In this document: positions 1-6,971 of the stretch, one piece after another | How the letters are laid out: every line of letters starts with the position of its first letter | Numbering within the stretch: the first letter of the stretch is position 1 | Notes under the pieces: model-generated | Database searches by the model: none | Seen by the model: the letters and a program-made list of their open reading frames with translations, nothing else | Told to the model about the DNA's origin: nothing | DNA from: Halobacteria archaeon HArc-gm2 | GTDB taxonomy: Archaea; Halobacteriota; Halobacteria; Halobacteriales; Haloarculaceae | Reading direction: 5' to 3' | Assembly (NCBI GenBank): GCA_025517465.1 | Contig: JAOPKE010000002.1 | Span: 1 to 64,000 of the forward strand | Length of the DNA stretch: 64,000 nucleotides | Made by a program: the position numbers and the translations under genes

Positions 1-746
1 TTCGTCCGGCTCCTGAATTTCGTTTTTTCTTCGACGCTAACTGACGAGCGGTAGCACTGTTGAAAGAGCAAAAGCTCCTTATCGCCCTTGAAATGGTTTT
101 CTAGAGAGTGTCCAGTTCCGGCCCTATGTGAGAGCATAATGAAGTCGCCAAACGTGCTGATGAGTACCGTAGATCGATTGTATTGGCGACCAGAAACCCG
201 TTTCAACAAAAATAATCTTATGTAGTGTCATGCCAACTTCAAATTCCAATGTCTGCATTTAGCTCCAGTGAGGAGTCGACGGCGGGTGTACGTATTGCCC
301 TATAGCTCCCAGAATACCTGTATTCCGAACCACCGTTTGTGGACTAACCGAGAAAGGCCGCTCCTCCCCGAGTACATCGGGATTATACCTAGTGAGGGTG
401 TTGCTGAAGAGGGCGCGCGCTATGCGCGCCCTCGTTTTTTGACCACTCCCCAGGGGCACTCGCTGTAGGCCCCCCGGAAGGGACCCGGACCGGAAGGACC
501 CGCCCAGGAGCGGCGCTGGCGGGCACGAGCGCCCCGATCTTGGGCCTCGAAGGAGCCGCCACCGGGGCGAGCCTGGCCCAAAATTTTGCGCGATCCGCCG
601 TTTGCACCCCAGTGAAAGTGGAACGCGGCAGAAAACTAACCCTAGCGATATGGTACACTATGGAAGCAGGGAGAAATACGGCGAAAATAAAGCGTCGTTG
701 CTATGGCAGACGCTGGCGACCGGGCAAAAACGGGGCGAGCGGGCAG
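1..746. other. Left-edge region without a confident gene
   Basis: I see no reading frame here with haloarchaeal codon character on either strand; the short frames present are low-complexity or antisense. The stretch contains a terminator-like hairpin (listed separately) and a GC-rich tail that runs into the 3' end of the first leftward gene. It may be the end of a neighbouring unit cut by the window. Confidence 0.5.
409..440 (+). terminator. GC-rich hairpin followed by a T run
   Basis: A perfect 10-bp inverted repeat (GAGGGCGCGC at 409-418, GCGCGCCCTC at 424-433) with a 5-nt loop is followed by GTTTTTT. It has the form of an intrinsic terminator for rightward transcription from outside the window. 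In archaea the T run matters more than the hairpin, so function is inferred. Confidence 0.45.
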
Positions 747-2363
747 TCAGTCAGCCAGCGCGGGGTACGGGTCCGTTCTGACCTTTATACGGTCCTCGGC
801 CAGGACCTGCTGCTCCAGCGCCACGGCGAGCTCGTCCGGCGACAGGCCCACGTCAGCGAACAGATCCCACGTCTCCGGGGAGCTGCTGGCGTTGCCTCCA
901 GGACTCGCATCGTCGGCCTCGCTCTCGAGCTCGTCCGGGTCGCCGGCGCTGTCCTCGAGGCCGTCCCGATCGTTGTCGCCGGCCTGGCCGGTGGCGCGGT
1001 CGATCGCCTTCTGGAGCTGGGCGTACTCCGCGGGCTCCAGGGCGTTCCTTCGCTCTTGGTCCGCGGGCGTCATACCCAGCGTACGCTTGAGGAGTCGGCT
1101 CTCCACGCGCTCCTGGCGGTCTGCGGCCTCGTCGTCCGGATAGCACTGATCCAGCGCCTCGTGGGCGTCGTCCTCCCAGAACCGGGCGCTGAACGAGACG
1201 ACGGTGGCGCTCGAGGTGATCCGTTTCAGGATCCCAGGGCACTCGTCGTCGCCACAGAGACGGGCGACGTGGCCCGTAACCTGGCGTTTCGTCAGTCTCA
1301 CGTCCTGGGCGATCTGATCGTACGTCGCGGCCCCGCGGCGTTTCACGCTGTGGAGAATGTCGTATACCGCCGTGGTGTCGGCTTTCCGGGCCTCTGCGTA
1401 CAGCTCCGGGAGGAGGCTGTCGTAGTGGTTCCGGAGCCAGGCGCGGCGGCCCTCCGGGTGGTCCCACTGGAGGAGGTCCGCGTGCGGCCCCTCGCTCATG
1501 TCGTCCTGGAGGATGTGTTCCGTTCCTACGTCCGGCCAGCGGAGGTGGCTACAAAGGACCTGCTCGAGGACGTGGTTTATCTGCTCCCAGCGGTCCGCGT
1601 GATAGGCGTCTCCGCCCTTCGGACGGCCCTCCAAGCTCACCTTCACTTTCGGCTGATCCATGGGATACTCGAGATACTCTGCCGGAGCGTCCGGGAGGTA
1701 TAGCTTGATCTGGATCGTCTGGCCCCGGAGGATCGGAAAGCCCAGCTGCTCCCAGCCGTCTGTCCGGAGTTTCACGATCTGCCACTCGCCGTCACTGTAC
1801 ACGCTCGTCTCCTCGATCTTCGCCTCGTGGCGGGCCAGGAGCTCGCTGGACTGACGGAGGACGTGGACCACCTCGTCCGCTTGCTCGTCGCTCACGCGGT
1901 GGTGGACCTCCTGTTTCCAGAAGCGGCGGGAGTCGTTCTGTATGTCCAGCTCGTCGGCCTCGTAGCCCAGGGCGCCCTGGACGAGCTCGAGGGCGCGGGT
2001 CTGGATCTCCTCGTCGTCCTCCGCCCACGTCGTCTGGGTGATCAGCTCTGTCCCGCTCCCGAACGGCGGCGTCCAGTTGTCAGTGACGCCGTGCTCCGTC
2101 TGTTTCTCCAGCGAGGGGTACTGGGGCCGGAGCGTCACGTTCAGCGACGTGGTGGGCGTCTGGAACCACTGGATCTCCCCGTCGTCGCCCAGGGGCTGGA
2201 GCGAAAGATTATACTTGAACCACTGGCGAAACTCGCCGGCCTGGGTGGTCTTCCCCAGCTCACACCGGGAGCTGTTCAGGGAGACGGCCACGCGCTCGCC
2301 GGCCAGCTCGTAATCCTCCAGAAGGACGACATACTCCCGCTCTCGTCCGCGGGAGTTCTCCAC
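747..2363 (-). CDS. Winged-helix-containing accessory protein, main part (5' end interrupted)
   Basis: Large acidic protein, last gene of the leftward operon. About residues 340-420 look like a MarR-type winged helix: a stretch reading YDQIAQDVRLTKRQVTGHVARL is a plausible helix-turn-helix that would bind DNA. The C-terminal about 100 residues are Asp/Glu/Ser-rich and low complexity. The start given (GTG at 2363) is only the first one after an in-frame TGA at 2406-2408. Reading through that TGA joins this frame, with no shift, to the 74-codon frame at 2406-2630, so the intact gene probably began at 2630 and encoded about 627 residues. The family is unknown to me; similar context in haloarchaeal plasmids and proviruses suggests an element-encoded protein. 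Confidence 0.6.
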   Translation of the reverse strand: MENSRGREREYVVLLEDYELAGERVAVSLNSSRCELGKTTQAGEFRQWFKYNLSLQPLGDDGEIQWFQTPTTSLNVTLRPQYPSLEKQTEHGVTDNWTPPFGSGTELITQTTWAEDDEEIQTRALELVQGALGYEADELDIQNDSRRFWKQEVHHRVSDEQADEVVHVLRQSSELLARHEAKIEETSVYSDGEWQIVKLRTDGWEQLGFPILRGQTIQIKLYLPDAPAEYLEYPMDQPKVKVSLEGRPKGGDAYHADRWEQINHVLEQVLCSHLRWPDVGTEHILQDDMSEGPHADLLQWDHPEGRRAWLRNHYDSLLPELYAEARKADTTAVYDILHSVKRRGAATYDQIAQDVRLTKRQVTGHVARLCGDDECPGILKRITSSATVVSFSARFWEDDAHEALDQCYPDDEAADRQERVESRLLKRTLGMTPADQERRNALEPAEYAQLQKAIDRATGQAGDNDRDGLEDSAGDPDELESEADDASPGGNASSSPETWDLFADVGLSPDELAVALEQQVLAEDRIKVRTDPYPALAD

Positions 2364-2405
2364 CGTGACGACCTCGCCGGCGTCCTGGCCGGCGTACCAC
2401 GCGGC

Positions 2406-2630
2406 TCAAGCGTGCTGATAGAGCGAGCCGTCGCCCAGCTGGCGATCGCCGTAATCGTGTGGGATCTCCCGCTCCGGGAGGTACTGATCGTTCAGGACGA
2501 GGTGGAGGTTCCCACCGTGGCGCGTGGGCTCCGGGAGGACCTCTGGCGTCGTCTCGATCCCGTCCAGGCGGAGCAGCTCGCCCGTATCGTCGCTAGGGAG
2601 GTCCGCGGCGGCTGGAGTGTCCAGGCTCAC
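2406..2630 (-). pseudogene. N-terminal fragment of the interrupted winged-helix gene
   Basis: This 74-residue frame starts at a GTG with a strong Shine-Dalgarno (AGGTGA, 6-nt spacer) inside the end of the ASCH gene. It ends at TGA 2406-2408 and continues in the same frame into the protein at 747-2363 with 15 sense codons between. Start signal, operon position and unbroken frame say this is the true 5' end of the downstream gene. Either a nonsense mutation (for example from CGA or TGG), a sequencing error, or read-through explains the TGA. Confidence 0.6.
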
Positions 2631-2643
2631 GCCTGCTCACCTC
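2627..2643 (-). promoter_or_regulatory. Translational-coupling junction (SD plus TGA/GTG overlap)
   Basis: On the minus strand the junction reads GAGGTGAGCAGGCGTGA: a Shine-Dalgarno, the spacer GCAGGC, then GTG overlapping the upstream TGA. It decides the GTG start of the 74-codon frame. The sequence also codes the GEQA tail of the ASCH protein and is nearly identical to three other junctions in this operon. Confidence 0.8.
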
Positions 2644-3001
2644 GGAGGTCCCAGAAGCTACGCCCACGGATCGAATGAGTCCAGAGGACGGCGGCCAGCT
2701 CCGTGGCGGGCGTCAGGTCCGCCTCCGGATAGTACCGGCCCAGCTCGTCCAGGAGCTCGTCTGTGTCAGCGTACGAGCGGTGTCCAGGAAGGTCCACGCC
2801 CGCGAAGGCGTCCGCGGGGGCTCTCGCCACGTACAGGCAGACCGTACGATCGATCAGCTCGCCGGAGTACTCCGCGATCAGGTCGATCGGAACGCCGGCC
2901 TCAAGGTCGTCGTCCAAGTCGTACCGGAGCGTCAGCGTCTTTTCACCGGCCAGGATCGGCTTGATGAACGCGGGATCGAAGGCGAGGGAGACGGTCGTCA
3001 C
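2627..3001 (-). CDS. ASCH-domain protein
   Basis: A 124-residue protein with the ASCH signature at its N terminus: FDPAFIKPILAGEKTLTLRY, the PUA-like fold's F-x-IL-x-G-x-KT-x-T-x-R pattern. ASCH proteins bind RNA or modified nucleosides, and some hydrolyse modified cytidine; here the exact role is unknown. GTG start at 3001 is set by the GGAGGTGA Shine-Dalgarno 6 nt upstream, and the start overlaps the previous stop (GTGA). Ends in the shared GEQA tail that carries the ribosome binding site for the next gene. ASCH genes are common in haloarchaeal proviruses. Confidence 0.75.
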   Translation of the reverse strand: MTTVSLAFDPAFIKPILAGEKTLTLRYDLDDDLEAGVPIDLIAEYSGELIDRTVCLYVARAPADAFAGVDLPGHRSYADTDELLDELGRYYPEADLTPATELAAVLWTHSIRGRSFWDLRGEQA

Positions 3002-3015
3002 GCCTGCTCACCTCC
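2998..3015 (-). promoter_or_regulatory. Translational-coupling junction (SD plus TGA/GTG overlap)
   Basis: Minus strand reads GGAGGTGAGCAGGCGTGA. GGAGGTGA is fully complementary to the 3' end of archaeal 16S rRNA; the GTG start of the ASCH gene overlaps the upstream TGA. The 18-mer recurs at 4205-4222 and, with small changes, at 2627 and 3267. Confidence 0.85.
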
Positions 3016-3270
3016 CCAGACGCGGACGGCGTTCCGGATGCTCCGTTTTGCGCCCTCCACGTCGATCGCTGTAACCAGTGTGTCGTCTTTCCGGACGAGG
3101 ACGGTCCCAGTGTGGTCGTGGTGGCGTACCTCGTCGCCCTCGAGGCCGTGGCCGTAGATCGGCGTGGCGTCCGCCCAGGCGTCCACGGGGTCCATGATCG
3201 GGTTGTCGGACCGCTGGAGCCAGCGGCGCTCGCTGACGTGGCTACTAACTCGATCGAGCTTCGGCGTCAC
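2998..3270 (-). CDS. Small hypothetical protein of the leftward operon
   Basis: A 90-residue protein of unknown family. The middle holds a beta-rich run (HDHTGTVLVRKDDTLVTAID) suggestive of a small beta-barrel or OB-like fold, but I cannot assign it. GTG start at 3270, preceded by GGAGGAGA and a 6-nt spacer, overlaps the stop of the DUF4326 gene. It ends GGEQA, whose codons form the Shine-Dalgarno of the ASCH gene. Co-translation with its neighbours is almost certain from the overlaps. Confidence 0.65.
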   Translation of the reverse strand: MTPKLDRVSSHVSERRWLQRSDNPIMDPVDAWADATPIYGHGLEGDEVRHHDHTGTVLVRKDDTLVTAIDVEGAKRSIRNAVRVWGGEQA

Positions 3271-3284
3271 GCCTGCTCTCCTCC
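3267..3284 (-). promoter_or_regulatory. Translational-coupling junction, variant SD
   Basis: Minus strand reads GGAGGAGAGCAGGCGTGA, with one base changed in the Shine-Dalgarno compared with the sister junctions but the same GCAGGC spacer and GTGA overlap. Confidence 0.8.
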
Positions 3285-4208
3285 TGGAGCGGCGGCCTCG
3301 TCGCGGCGGATGATCACCCGGTCCACGGCACGGGCGAGCACGTCCGCATGACAGAGCGGAGCGTCCTCGTGGCCGATTTCCTCAAGGCGGTGATACCAGC
3401 ACCCCAGGACTTTCCCGCGGACCTGCTCCACGAGCGTCTGGCGGTATTCAGGCTCGTTCTCCAGGAGCGTCAGCAGCTGATCCGTGAACAGCGCGACGAC
3501 CTCCTCCCGGCTCCCAAACTCGCCCAGTGGGTACGGGTTCCCCAGCCAGCCGTCCTCCCCGATCTCCGCGGTCAGGAGATCTTTCTCTCCGTTGTCGCCT
3601 CCGCGGCCAGCGTACACGTCCGCGGAGTCATGCTGGGTGTGTCCGACGTACGTCCAGCGCGGGTGTCCGTCCTCGTGCTCTGTCGGGAGGTTCAGCTCGT
3701 CCACGACAGCTGGGCGCTCCGGGCTCTCGTCCACGGAGACGGTCCTGGACGGCTCGCTGTCATCGTCCGTCGCCTGGGACGCCCGAGCGGACCCGGAGCC
3801 GTCCGCGGCGGCGCTGGCGTCCCTGGAGAGTTCCAGGGCGCGGTCCGCGGCCTCGAGGTCGTCAATGTGGACGGGGACCCAGCCGATCCCGGCCTCGCCC
3901 AGCTGGACGAGGACGCCCACCATGCGGGTGGAGTAGCCAGTGGCAGACGGGCCGCTCACCGTCTCTGGGACTAAAATCGCGTGTTTGTGACTCTCGTAGC
4001 CACGGGAGCGGAGCGTCTCCACGCCGGCGTCCTCAAGGACGGCCCGGAGCTCGTCGTCGGCTAGGCGAGCGACCGGGACGGCGATTTCTCCGCGACTGTG
4101 GCTGATCGGCTGGCCGGAGCCGGGACAGACGACCTCGCCCGTCTCCTCGTCGCGCTCGAGGGGACGGAGCGACGCCCACGCCTTCGCGCCAAAGTTCTCC
4201 AGGCTCAC
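3267..4208 (-). CDS. DUF4326 domain protein
   Basis: A 313-residue protein. The C-terminal about 110 residues match DUF4326: GWLGNPYPLGEF, then a helical part, then LGCWYHRLEE and the CHADVL motif. Family members are phage- and plasmid-associated proteins of unknown activity, with conserved W/C/H residues that could bind metal or a nucleotide. The N-terminal half has a CPGSGQPISHSRG segment and an acidic low-complexity linker (about residues 125-170). GTG start at 4208 is fixed by GGAGGTGA and a 6-nt spacer. It ends in GGEQA like its neighbours. Operon context is virus- or plasmid-like. Confidence 0.7.
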   Translation of the reverse strand: MSLENFGAKAWASLRPLERDEETGEVVCPGSGQPISHSRGEIAVPVARLADDELRAVLEDAGVETLRSRGYESHKHAILVPETVSGPSATGYSTRMVGVLVQLGEAGIGWVPVHIDDLEAADRALELSRDASAAADGSGSARASQATDDDSEPSRTVSVDESPERPAVVDELNLPTEHEDGHPRWTYVGHTQHDSADVYAGRGGDNGEKDLLTAEIGEDGWLGNPYPLGEFGSREEVVALFTDQLLTLLENEPEYRQTLVEQVRGKVLGCWYHRLEEIGHEDAPLCHADVLARAVDRVIIRRDEAAAPGGEQA

Positions 4209-4222
4209 GCCTGCTCACCTCC
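4205..4222 (-). promoter_or_regulatory. Translational-coupling junction (SD plus TGA/GTG overlap)
   Basis: Minus strand reads GGAGGTGAGCAGGCGTGA, identical to the junction at 2998-3015, and fixes the GTG start of the DUF4326 gene. Confidence 0.85.
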
Positions 4223-4606
4223 GTTACTGGGGCGGTAGAGGCGGGCGTTCGGGACTTTCGTCTGGCACTCCGGACAGAGGTTCTCGTGATTCCCGTCCGG
4301 CTGGAGGTAGACCTTCAGTTTGTCGGGCGTGACGACCTCGTGACAGCGGTCACATTTCGCCAGGCCGCCGTCCGCGGCGATCTCGCTCGAGGGCGCGATC
4401 GTCGTCCGGATCGCCTCCTGGACCTCCTCCGGCGACGGGCCACCGTCCCGGAGAGCTCCGAAAGGCGCGTATGCGGACCGAGCTGCACAGTTAGGGAGGT
4501 GGTCACTGGCTCCCTGCTGCTCTCGGAGCGGAAGGCCACAGAGAGAGCATCCGGTAGTCCGAATGTTCGCGTTCCTGTGGTCGTCAGGAGCGCGGATGAT
4601 CGTCAC
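4205..4606 (-). CDS. Double zinc-finger protein
   Basis: About 133 residues with two zinc-binding clusters: C-x2-C followed by H-x-x-x-C (CSLCGLPL... DHLPNC) and a later pair CDRCHE ... CPEC. Such proteins usually bind nucleic acid; function is otherwise unknown. A GTG at 4615 also opens the frame, but I prefer the GTG at 4606 because it overlaps an upstream TGA and has GGGGGTG at the same spacing as the other junctions of this operon. Ends in GGEQA. It is the first well-supported gene of the leftward operon. Confidence 0.65.
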   Translation of the reverse strand: MTIIRAPDDHRNANIRTTGCSLCGLPLREQQGASDHLPNCAARSAYAPFGALRDGGPSPEEVQEAIRTTIAPSSEIAADGGLAKCDRCHEVVTPDKLKVYLQPDGNHENLCPECQTKVPNARLYRPSNGGEQA

Positions 4607-4842
4607 GCCGACCACCCCCAGAACCAGGTGATAATTCGCGGGATCGCAGGACGACAGTGGCCCGTCTCGGGGGACGGGTTCAACTCCTGATTTTCCGCGC
4701 TTTGTTTCAGGACCTGCTCAGAGAGAATTGTCTCTCTACTCAGTGAGCAGTAGAAATACGGAGCCTTCGTTAGAAGGTTTGTTTCAGATGGACTCGTCGG
4801 GTAGTAGCTCTGGCTAATTTGGCCGTGTTGGGGCCGTAACAT
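4603..4842 (-). CDS. Possible leader ORF at the head of the operon
   Basis: A 79-residue frame whose stop (TGA 4603-4605) overlaps the preferred start of the zinc-finger gene exactly as in the rest of the operon. Its last residues WGWSA take the place of GEQA. Composition is not acidic and codon use is poor for a haloarchaeal protein, so the long form may be spurious; only the 3' end may be translated to couple the next gene. Confidence 0.3.
   Translation of the reverse strand: MLRPQHGQISQSYYPTSPSETNLLTKAPYFYCSLSRETILSEQVLKQSAENQELNPSPETGHCRPAIPRIITWFWGWSA
4715..4749. promoter_or_regulatory. Nested palindrome, candidate operator
   Basis: AGAGAGA (4720-4726) and TCTCTCT (4731-4737) form a perfect inverted repeat around ATTG, and TGCTCA (4715-4720) with TGAGCA (4744-4749) form an outer pair. 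It lies just upstream of the leftward operon and about 170 bp before the rightward hicB, where a repressor site would be expected. Function inferred. Confidence 0.45.
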
Positions 4843-4919
4843 ATCGAAATCGGAATACGAGCGCCGCTCTCGACCGAGCCCCGGAGTCTTCTTCTACCGG
4901 ACGCACGACCAACCACCAT

Positions 4920-5186
4920 ATGGTGAATTCCACGAGCCTGGAAGACGAGGTAGTGGACGAAGAGATTCACCTCACCCGAGAAGGTGACTGGTGGGTCGCC
5001 AAAGATGTCGAGACCGGCGTCGCGAGCCAGGGCGAGACCCGCGAAGAGGCCCTGGAGATGCTCGACGAAGCTGTCGCCCTCCACAAGGGAGAGATCGGTC
5101 GAGAGCCCACCGACGAGGATCTCGAAGAGTGGGGACTCGATCCCGACGAGACGGGGGATAAGGAACTCCCCGACTTCATGCAGTAA
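4920..5186 (+). CDS. hicB: HicB-family antitoxin, apparently without its toxin
   Basis: An 88-residue HicB-like protein. A strand-rich N-terminal part (HLTREGDWWVAKDVETGVASQG) and the motif TREEALEMLDEAVALHKGE are typical of haloarchaeal HicB, followed by the usual acidic tail ending ELPDFMQ. HicB antitoxins neutralise the mRNA-interferase HicA. A hicA gene normally follows directly, but only a 28-codon frame is present downstream. Start at ATG 4920 is the only reasonable one. It may act as an orphan regulator or be left over from a broken toxin-antitoxin pair. Confidence 0.75.
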   Translation: MVNSTSLEDEVVDEEIHLTREGDWWVAKDVETGVASQGETREEALEMLDEAVALHKGEIGREPTDEDLEEWGLDPDETGDKELPDFMQ

Positions 5187-5192
5187 GAGCCG

Positions 5193-5279
5193 ATGGGACG
5201 AACGCGGTTGACCGGTCCCGGGATTGCCAAACGGTGGAGCGACGAGAGCTGCGAAGTCGGCCAGTACTGGTTCGGCTAG
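5193..5279 (+). pseudogene. Possible hicA remnant
   Basis: Seven bases after hicB an ATG opens a 28-codon frame beginning MGRTRLTGPGIAK, vaguely like the start of HicA (M-x-R-x-x-F-S-G-x-x-I), then stops. The dsRBD-like remainder and catalytic His of HicA are absent. The resemblance is weak and could be chance. Confidence 0.25.
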
Positions 5280-5346
5280 AGAGGCTGGTCGAGCCGTTGT
5301 CCGAGATTCGTACGACTGCGTCGGTGTTGGTGCTATTGCGGACATC

Positions 5347-6369
5347 TCAGATTTGCTCTAATTGCTTCTTGCGAACGGCCATTTTCTCGCGATTCGTCCG
5401 GACGTCGTAGTGCTCGTAGAGCACCTCCAGCGAGACGTCACAGCGCTCGCTGACGATCTCCGGTGAGACATCCTGGTTCAGGTGGTGGGTGATACTCCCG
5501 CGACGGATGCCGTGGGGAGAACGCGCCGACGGACACCTGCTCGGGTATCCGTCACTTCCGAGCGCATCACACGTCGACGGGTCGGATGGATCGGCCTCGT
5601 GTGGGCACCCACCGACGAGGCACGGTTGGGTGAGTTTGCTGACCCATTTGTAGATCGTGTCTCCGGTCGGCCGGCCGTGCATCGACGTGATGAGCGGTTC
5701 GCGCCCGTAATCGTCCGTCCGGTCGTACCGGTCGGGGTTGTCCAGGTAGTCGTCGATGACCTGGTAGTCGGTCGGGCCGAGGTAGACCCAGCGCTCGCCG
5801 TCCTCGCCGTTCTTGAGACGGGTGCCCTGGTCGATCCGGTGTTCGAGGACCAGCGCGTAATCGCTTTGACGGAGGTCGTCGACGTCGAGCGACCGGAGCG
5901 CCGACCGGCGCATCGCCGTCTTCCACAGGATGAGAAAGACGACGTGGTCCCGACTGGCGTAGTGGTGATCGTGGAGGTAGTCGAGAATCCGGTGGGCCCG
6001 CTCGGACGAGATGTGGACGTCGCGGCTTTCTGCGCCGTCCGGCAGCTCCGGAGCGTGGACCTGTTCGGCCAGTCCGTCTGGCACGCCTTCGATATCGGCC
6101 CAGTACCGGAGGGCCTCCCGAATCGTACTCAGTTGCTTCTGCAGCGTGATGGCGGCGATGTCTCTCCCTCGCCAGGAAACGAAGTCGGCGAGGTCGCGTC
6201 CGGTCAGGTCGTTGAGGTCGTCGATGCCGCGTTCCTGGCACCAGTCGTTGAAGAACCGGAGCCGAGTCTTCGCATTCCGGATCGTACTCTCCCGGACAGA
6301 GGGCTCGCGGTGTCGGATGAACCGCTCGATGCCTTCCTCGGGCGGAAGGGACTGCAGGTCGTCGCTCAT
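5347..6369 (-). CDS. Tyrosine recombinase / integrase
   Basis: A 340-residue XerC/D-type integrase. Residues about 10-105 are a SAM-like core-binding domain; the catalytic domain has Arg at about 154 (TAMRRSALRSL), H-x-x-R at 286-289 (SPHGIRR) and the nucleophile Tyr near 321 (LYEHYDVR). A four-cysteine insertion (about residues 250-279) before the HxxR box is probably a zinc knuckle, as seen in many haloarchaeal integrases. I choose ATG 6369, 4 nt after GGAGGT and overlapping the stop of the upstream 41-codon gene; the frame open further upstream is non-coding in character. It would integrate or excise the element containing the neighbouring viral-type genes. No attachment site was recognised. 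Confidence 0.9.
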   Translation of the reverse strand: MSDDLQSLPPEEGIERFIRHREPSVRESTIRNAKTRLRFFNDWCQERGIDDLNDLTGRDLADFVSWRGRDIAAITLQKQLSTIREALRYWADIEGVPDGLAEQVHAPELPDGAESRDVHISSERAHRILDYLHDHHYASRDHVVFLILWKTAMRRSALRSLDVDDLRQSDYALVLEHRIDQGTRLKNGEDGERWVYLGPTDYQVIDDYLDNPDRYDRTDDYGREPLITSMHGRPTGDTIYKWVSKLTQPCLVGGCPHEADPSDPSTCDALGSDGYPSRCPSARSPHGIRRGSITHHLNQDVSPEIVSERCDVSLEVLYEHYDVRTNREKMAVRKKQLEQI

Positions 6370-6491
6370 CGTGACCTCCGGGTAGCCTTCCGGTAGCAAC
6401 CGAGACAGAGCGACTCGCCCGGGTAGACGTCGCGCGTGCACCCGTCGGTCTCGCAGGTTTCGACCTCCTCGACGACGCGGTCGGAACTCAC
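6366..6491 (-). CDS. Tiny zinc-finger protein coupled to the integrase
   Basis: A 41-residue protein from GTG 6491 with a clean GGAGGTG upstream. Four cysteines (CETDGC ... CLGC) form a C-x4-C/C-x2-C zinc ribbon. The stop overlaps the integrase start (ATGA), so the two are translationally coupled. It may regulate or assist integration. Too short to be found by length-limited gene calls. Confidence 0.65.
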   Translation of the reverse strand: MSSDRVVEEVETCETDGCTRDVYPGESLCLGCYRKATRRSR

Positions 6492-6545
6492 GTGGCCCAC
6501 CTCCCGAGGGAAACCGTTGAGTGATCAAGTGGCGAACCAGCACCC

Positions 6546-6725
6546 ATGTTCCCCGAAGACGAGGACTGGCTGATCCGCCACTCGGAGGTTCGCGAGCGAG
6601 ACGGCGAGGCGGTCGTTACGATTCCCGACGAGGTCCTCGAATGCTCCGGCCTCGACCTGGGCGACCCCGTCGGGCTGTACACCCAAGACGGCGGGAACGT
6701 CGTCGTCGAAGCAGGGTCGAAGTAG
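6546..6725 (+). CDS. AbrB/SpoVT-type DNA-binding protein
   Basis: A 59-residue protein with the swapped-hairpin AbrB pattern: VVTIPDEVLECSGLDLGDPVGLY, i.e. a V-T-I-P strand, a helix, then L-G-D-x-V. Such proteins are small dimeric regulators or antitoxins. It is oriented opposite to the integrase operon and lies between it and another leftward mini-operon, so it could control either. ATG 6546 chosen because the AbrB domain begins shortly after it; no partner toxin is seen downstream. Confidence 0.65.
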   Translation: MFPEDEDWLIRHSEVRERDGEAVVTIPDEVLECSGLDLGDPVGLYTQDGGNVVVEAGSK

Positions 6726-6750
6726 TCGCCACGGATCAACGCGCCCCGCG

Positions 6751-6870
6751 TCATTCGTCTTCCCTCCGTTCGGCGAAGTGACGCTCTAGCCGACGACGCG
6801 CTTGCTCGATGAAGGGCTCCAGCTCTTGCTTGATCGCTTGCTTTTCCTCCTCCGTCGGGTCAGTGGGCAT
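6751..6870 (-). CDS. 39-residue helical peptide gene
   Basis: Starts at ATG 6870, overlapping the stop of the zinc-ribbon gene (TGATG). The product is one charged amphipathic helix (EEEKQAIKQELEPFIEQARRRLERHF). Function unknown; last gene of a three-gene coupled operon. Confidence 0.5.
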   Translation of the reverse strand: MPTDPTEEEKQAIKQELEPFIEQARRRLERHFAERREDE

Positions 6871-6971
6871 CACGCGCGCCCACCCCCGCACTGTGACCAG
6901 CCACACGCAGGGCAGAACGGGCACCCACCCGACGGGTGTACGTGCTCGCTTCCGCACTCGGGACACGTCAT
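6870..6971 (-). CDS. 33-residue zinc-ribbon protein
   Basis: Starts at ATG 6971, overlapping the stop of the preceding gene by ATGA. Cysteines are arranged as CPEC ... CPFCPAC ... C, a compact zinc ribbon. Mini zinc-finger proteins of this size are common in haloarchaeal viruses and genomes and are often missed. Coupled on both sides. Confidence 0.6.
   Translation of the reverse strand: MTCPECGSEHVHPSGGCPFCPACGWSQCGGGRA

Noticed and set aside
540-1703. Long rightward reading frame opposite the winged-helix gene
   Set aside because: Antisense shadow: GC-rich haloarchaeal genes leave long open frames on the other strand; it lacks acidic composition and a start signal.
4630-4695. tRNA-like segment with GGGTTCAACTCC and partly pairing ends
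   Set aside because: Only about 61 nt between the pairing ends, no proper D-arm or anticodon arm and a mismatched T-stem. At most a decayed tRNA fragment.
5482-6396. Rightward frame of about 300 codons opposite the integrase
   Set aside because: Antisense to a clear tyrosine recombinase with all catalytic residues; no independent evidence.
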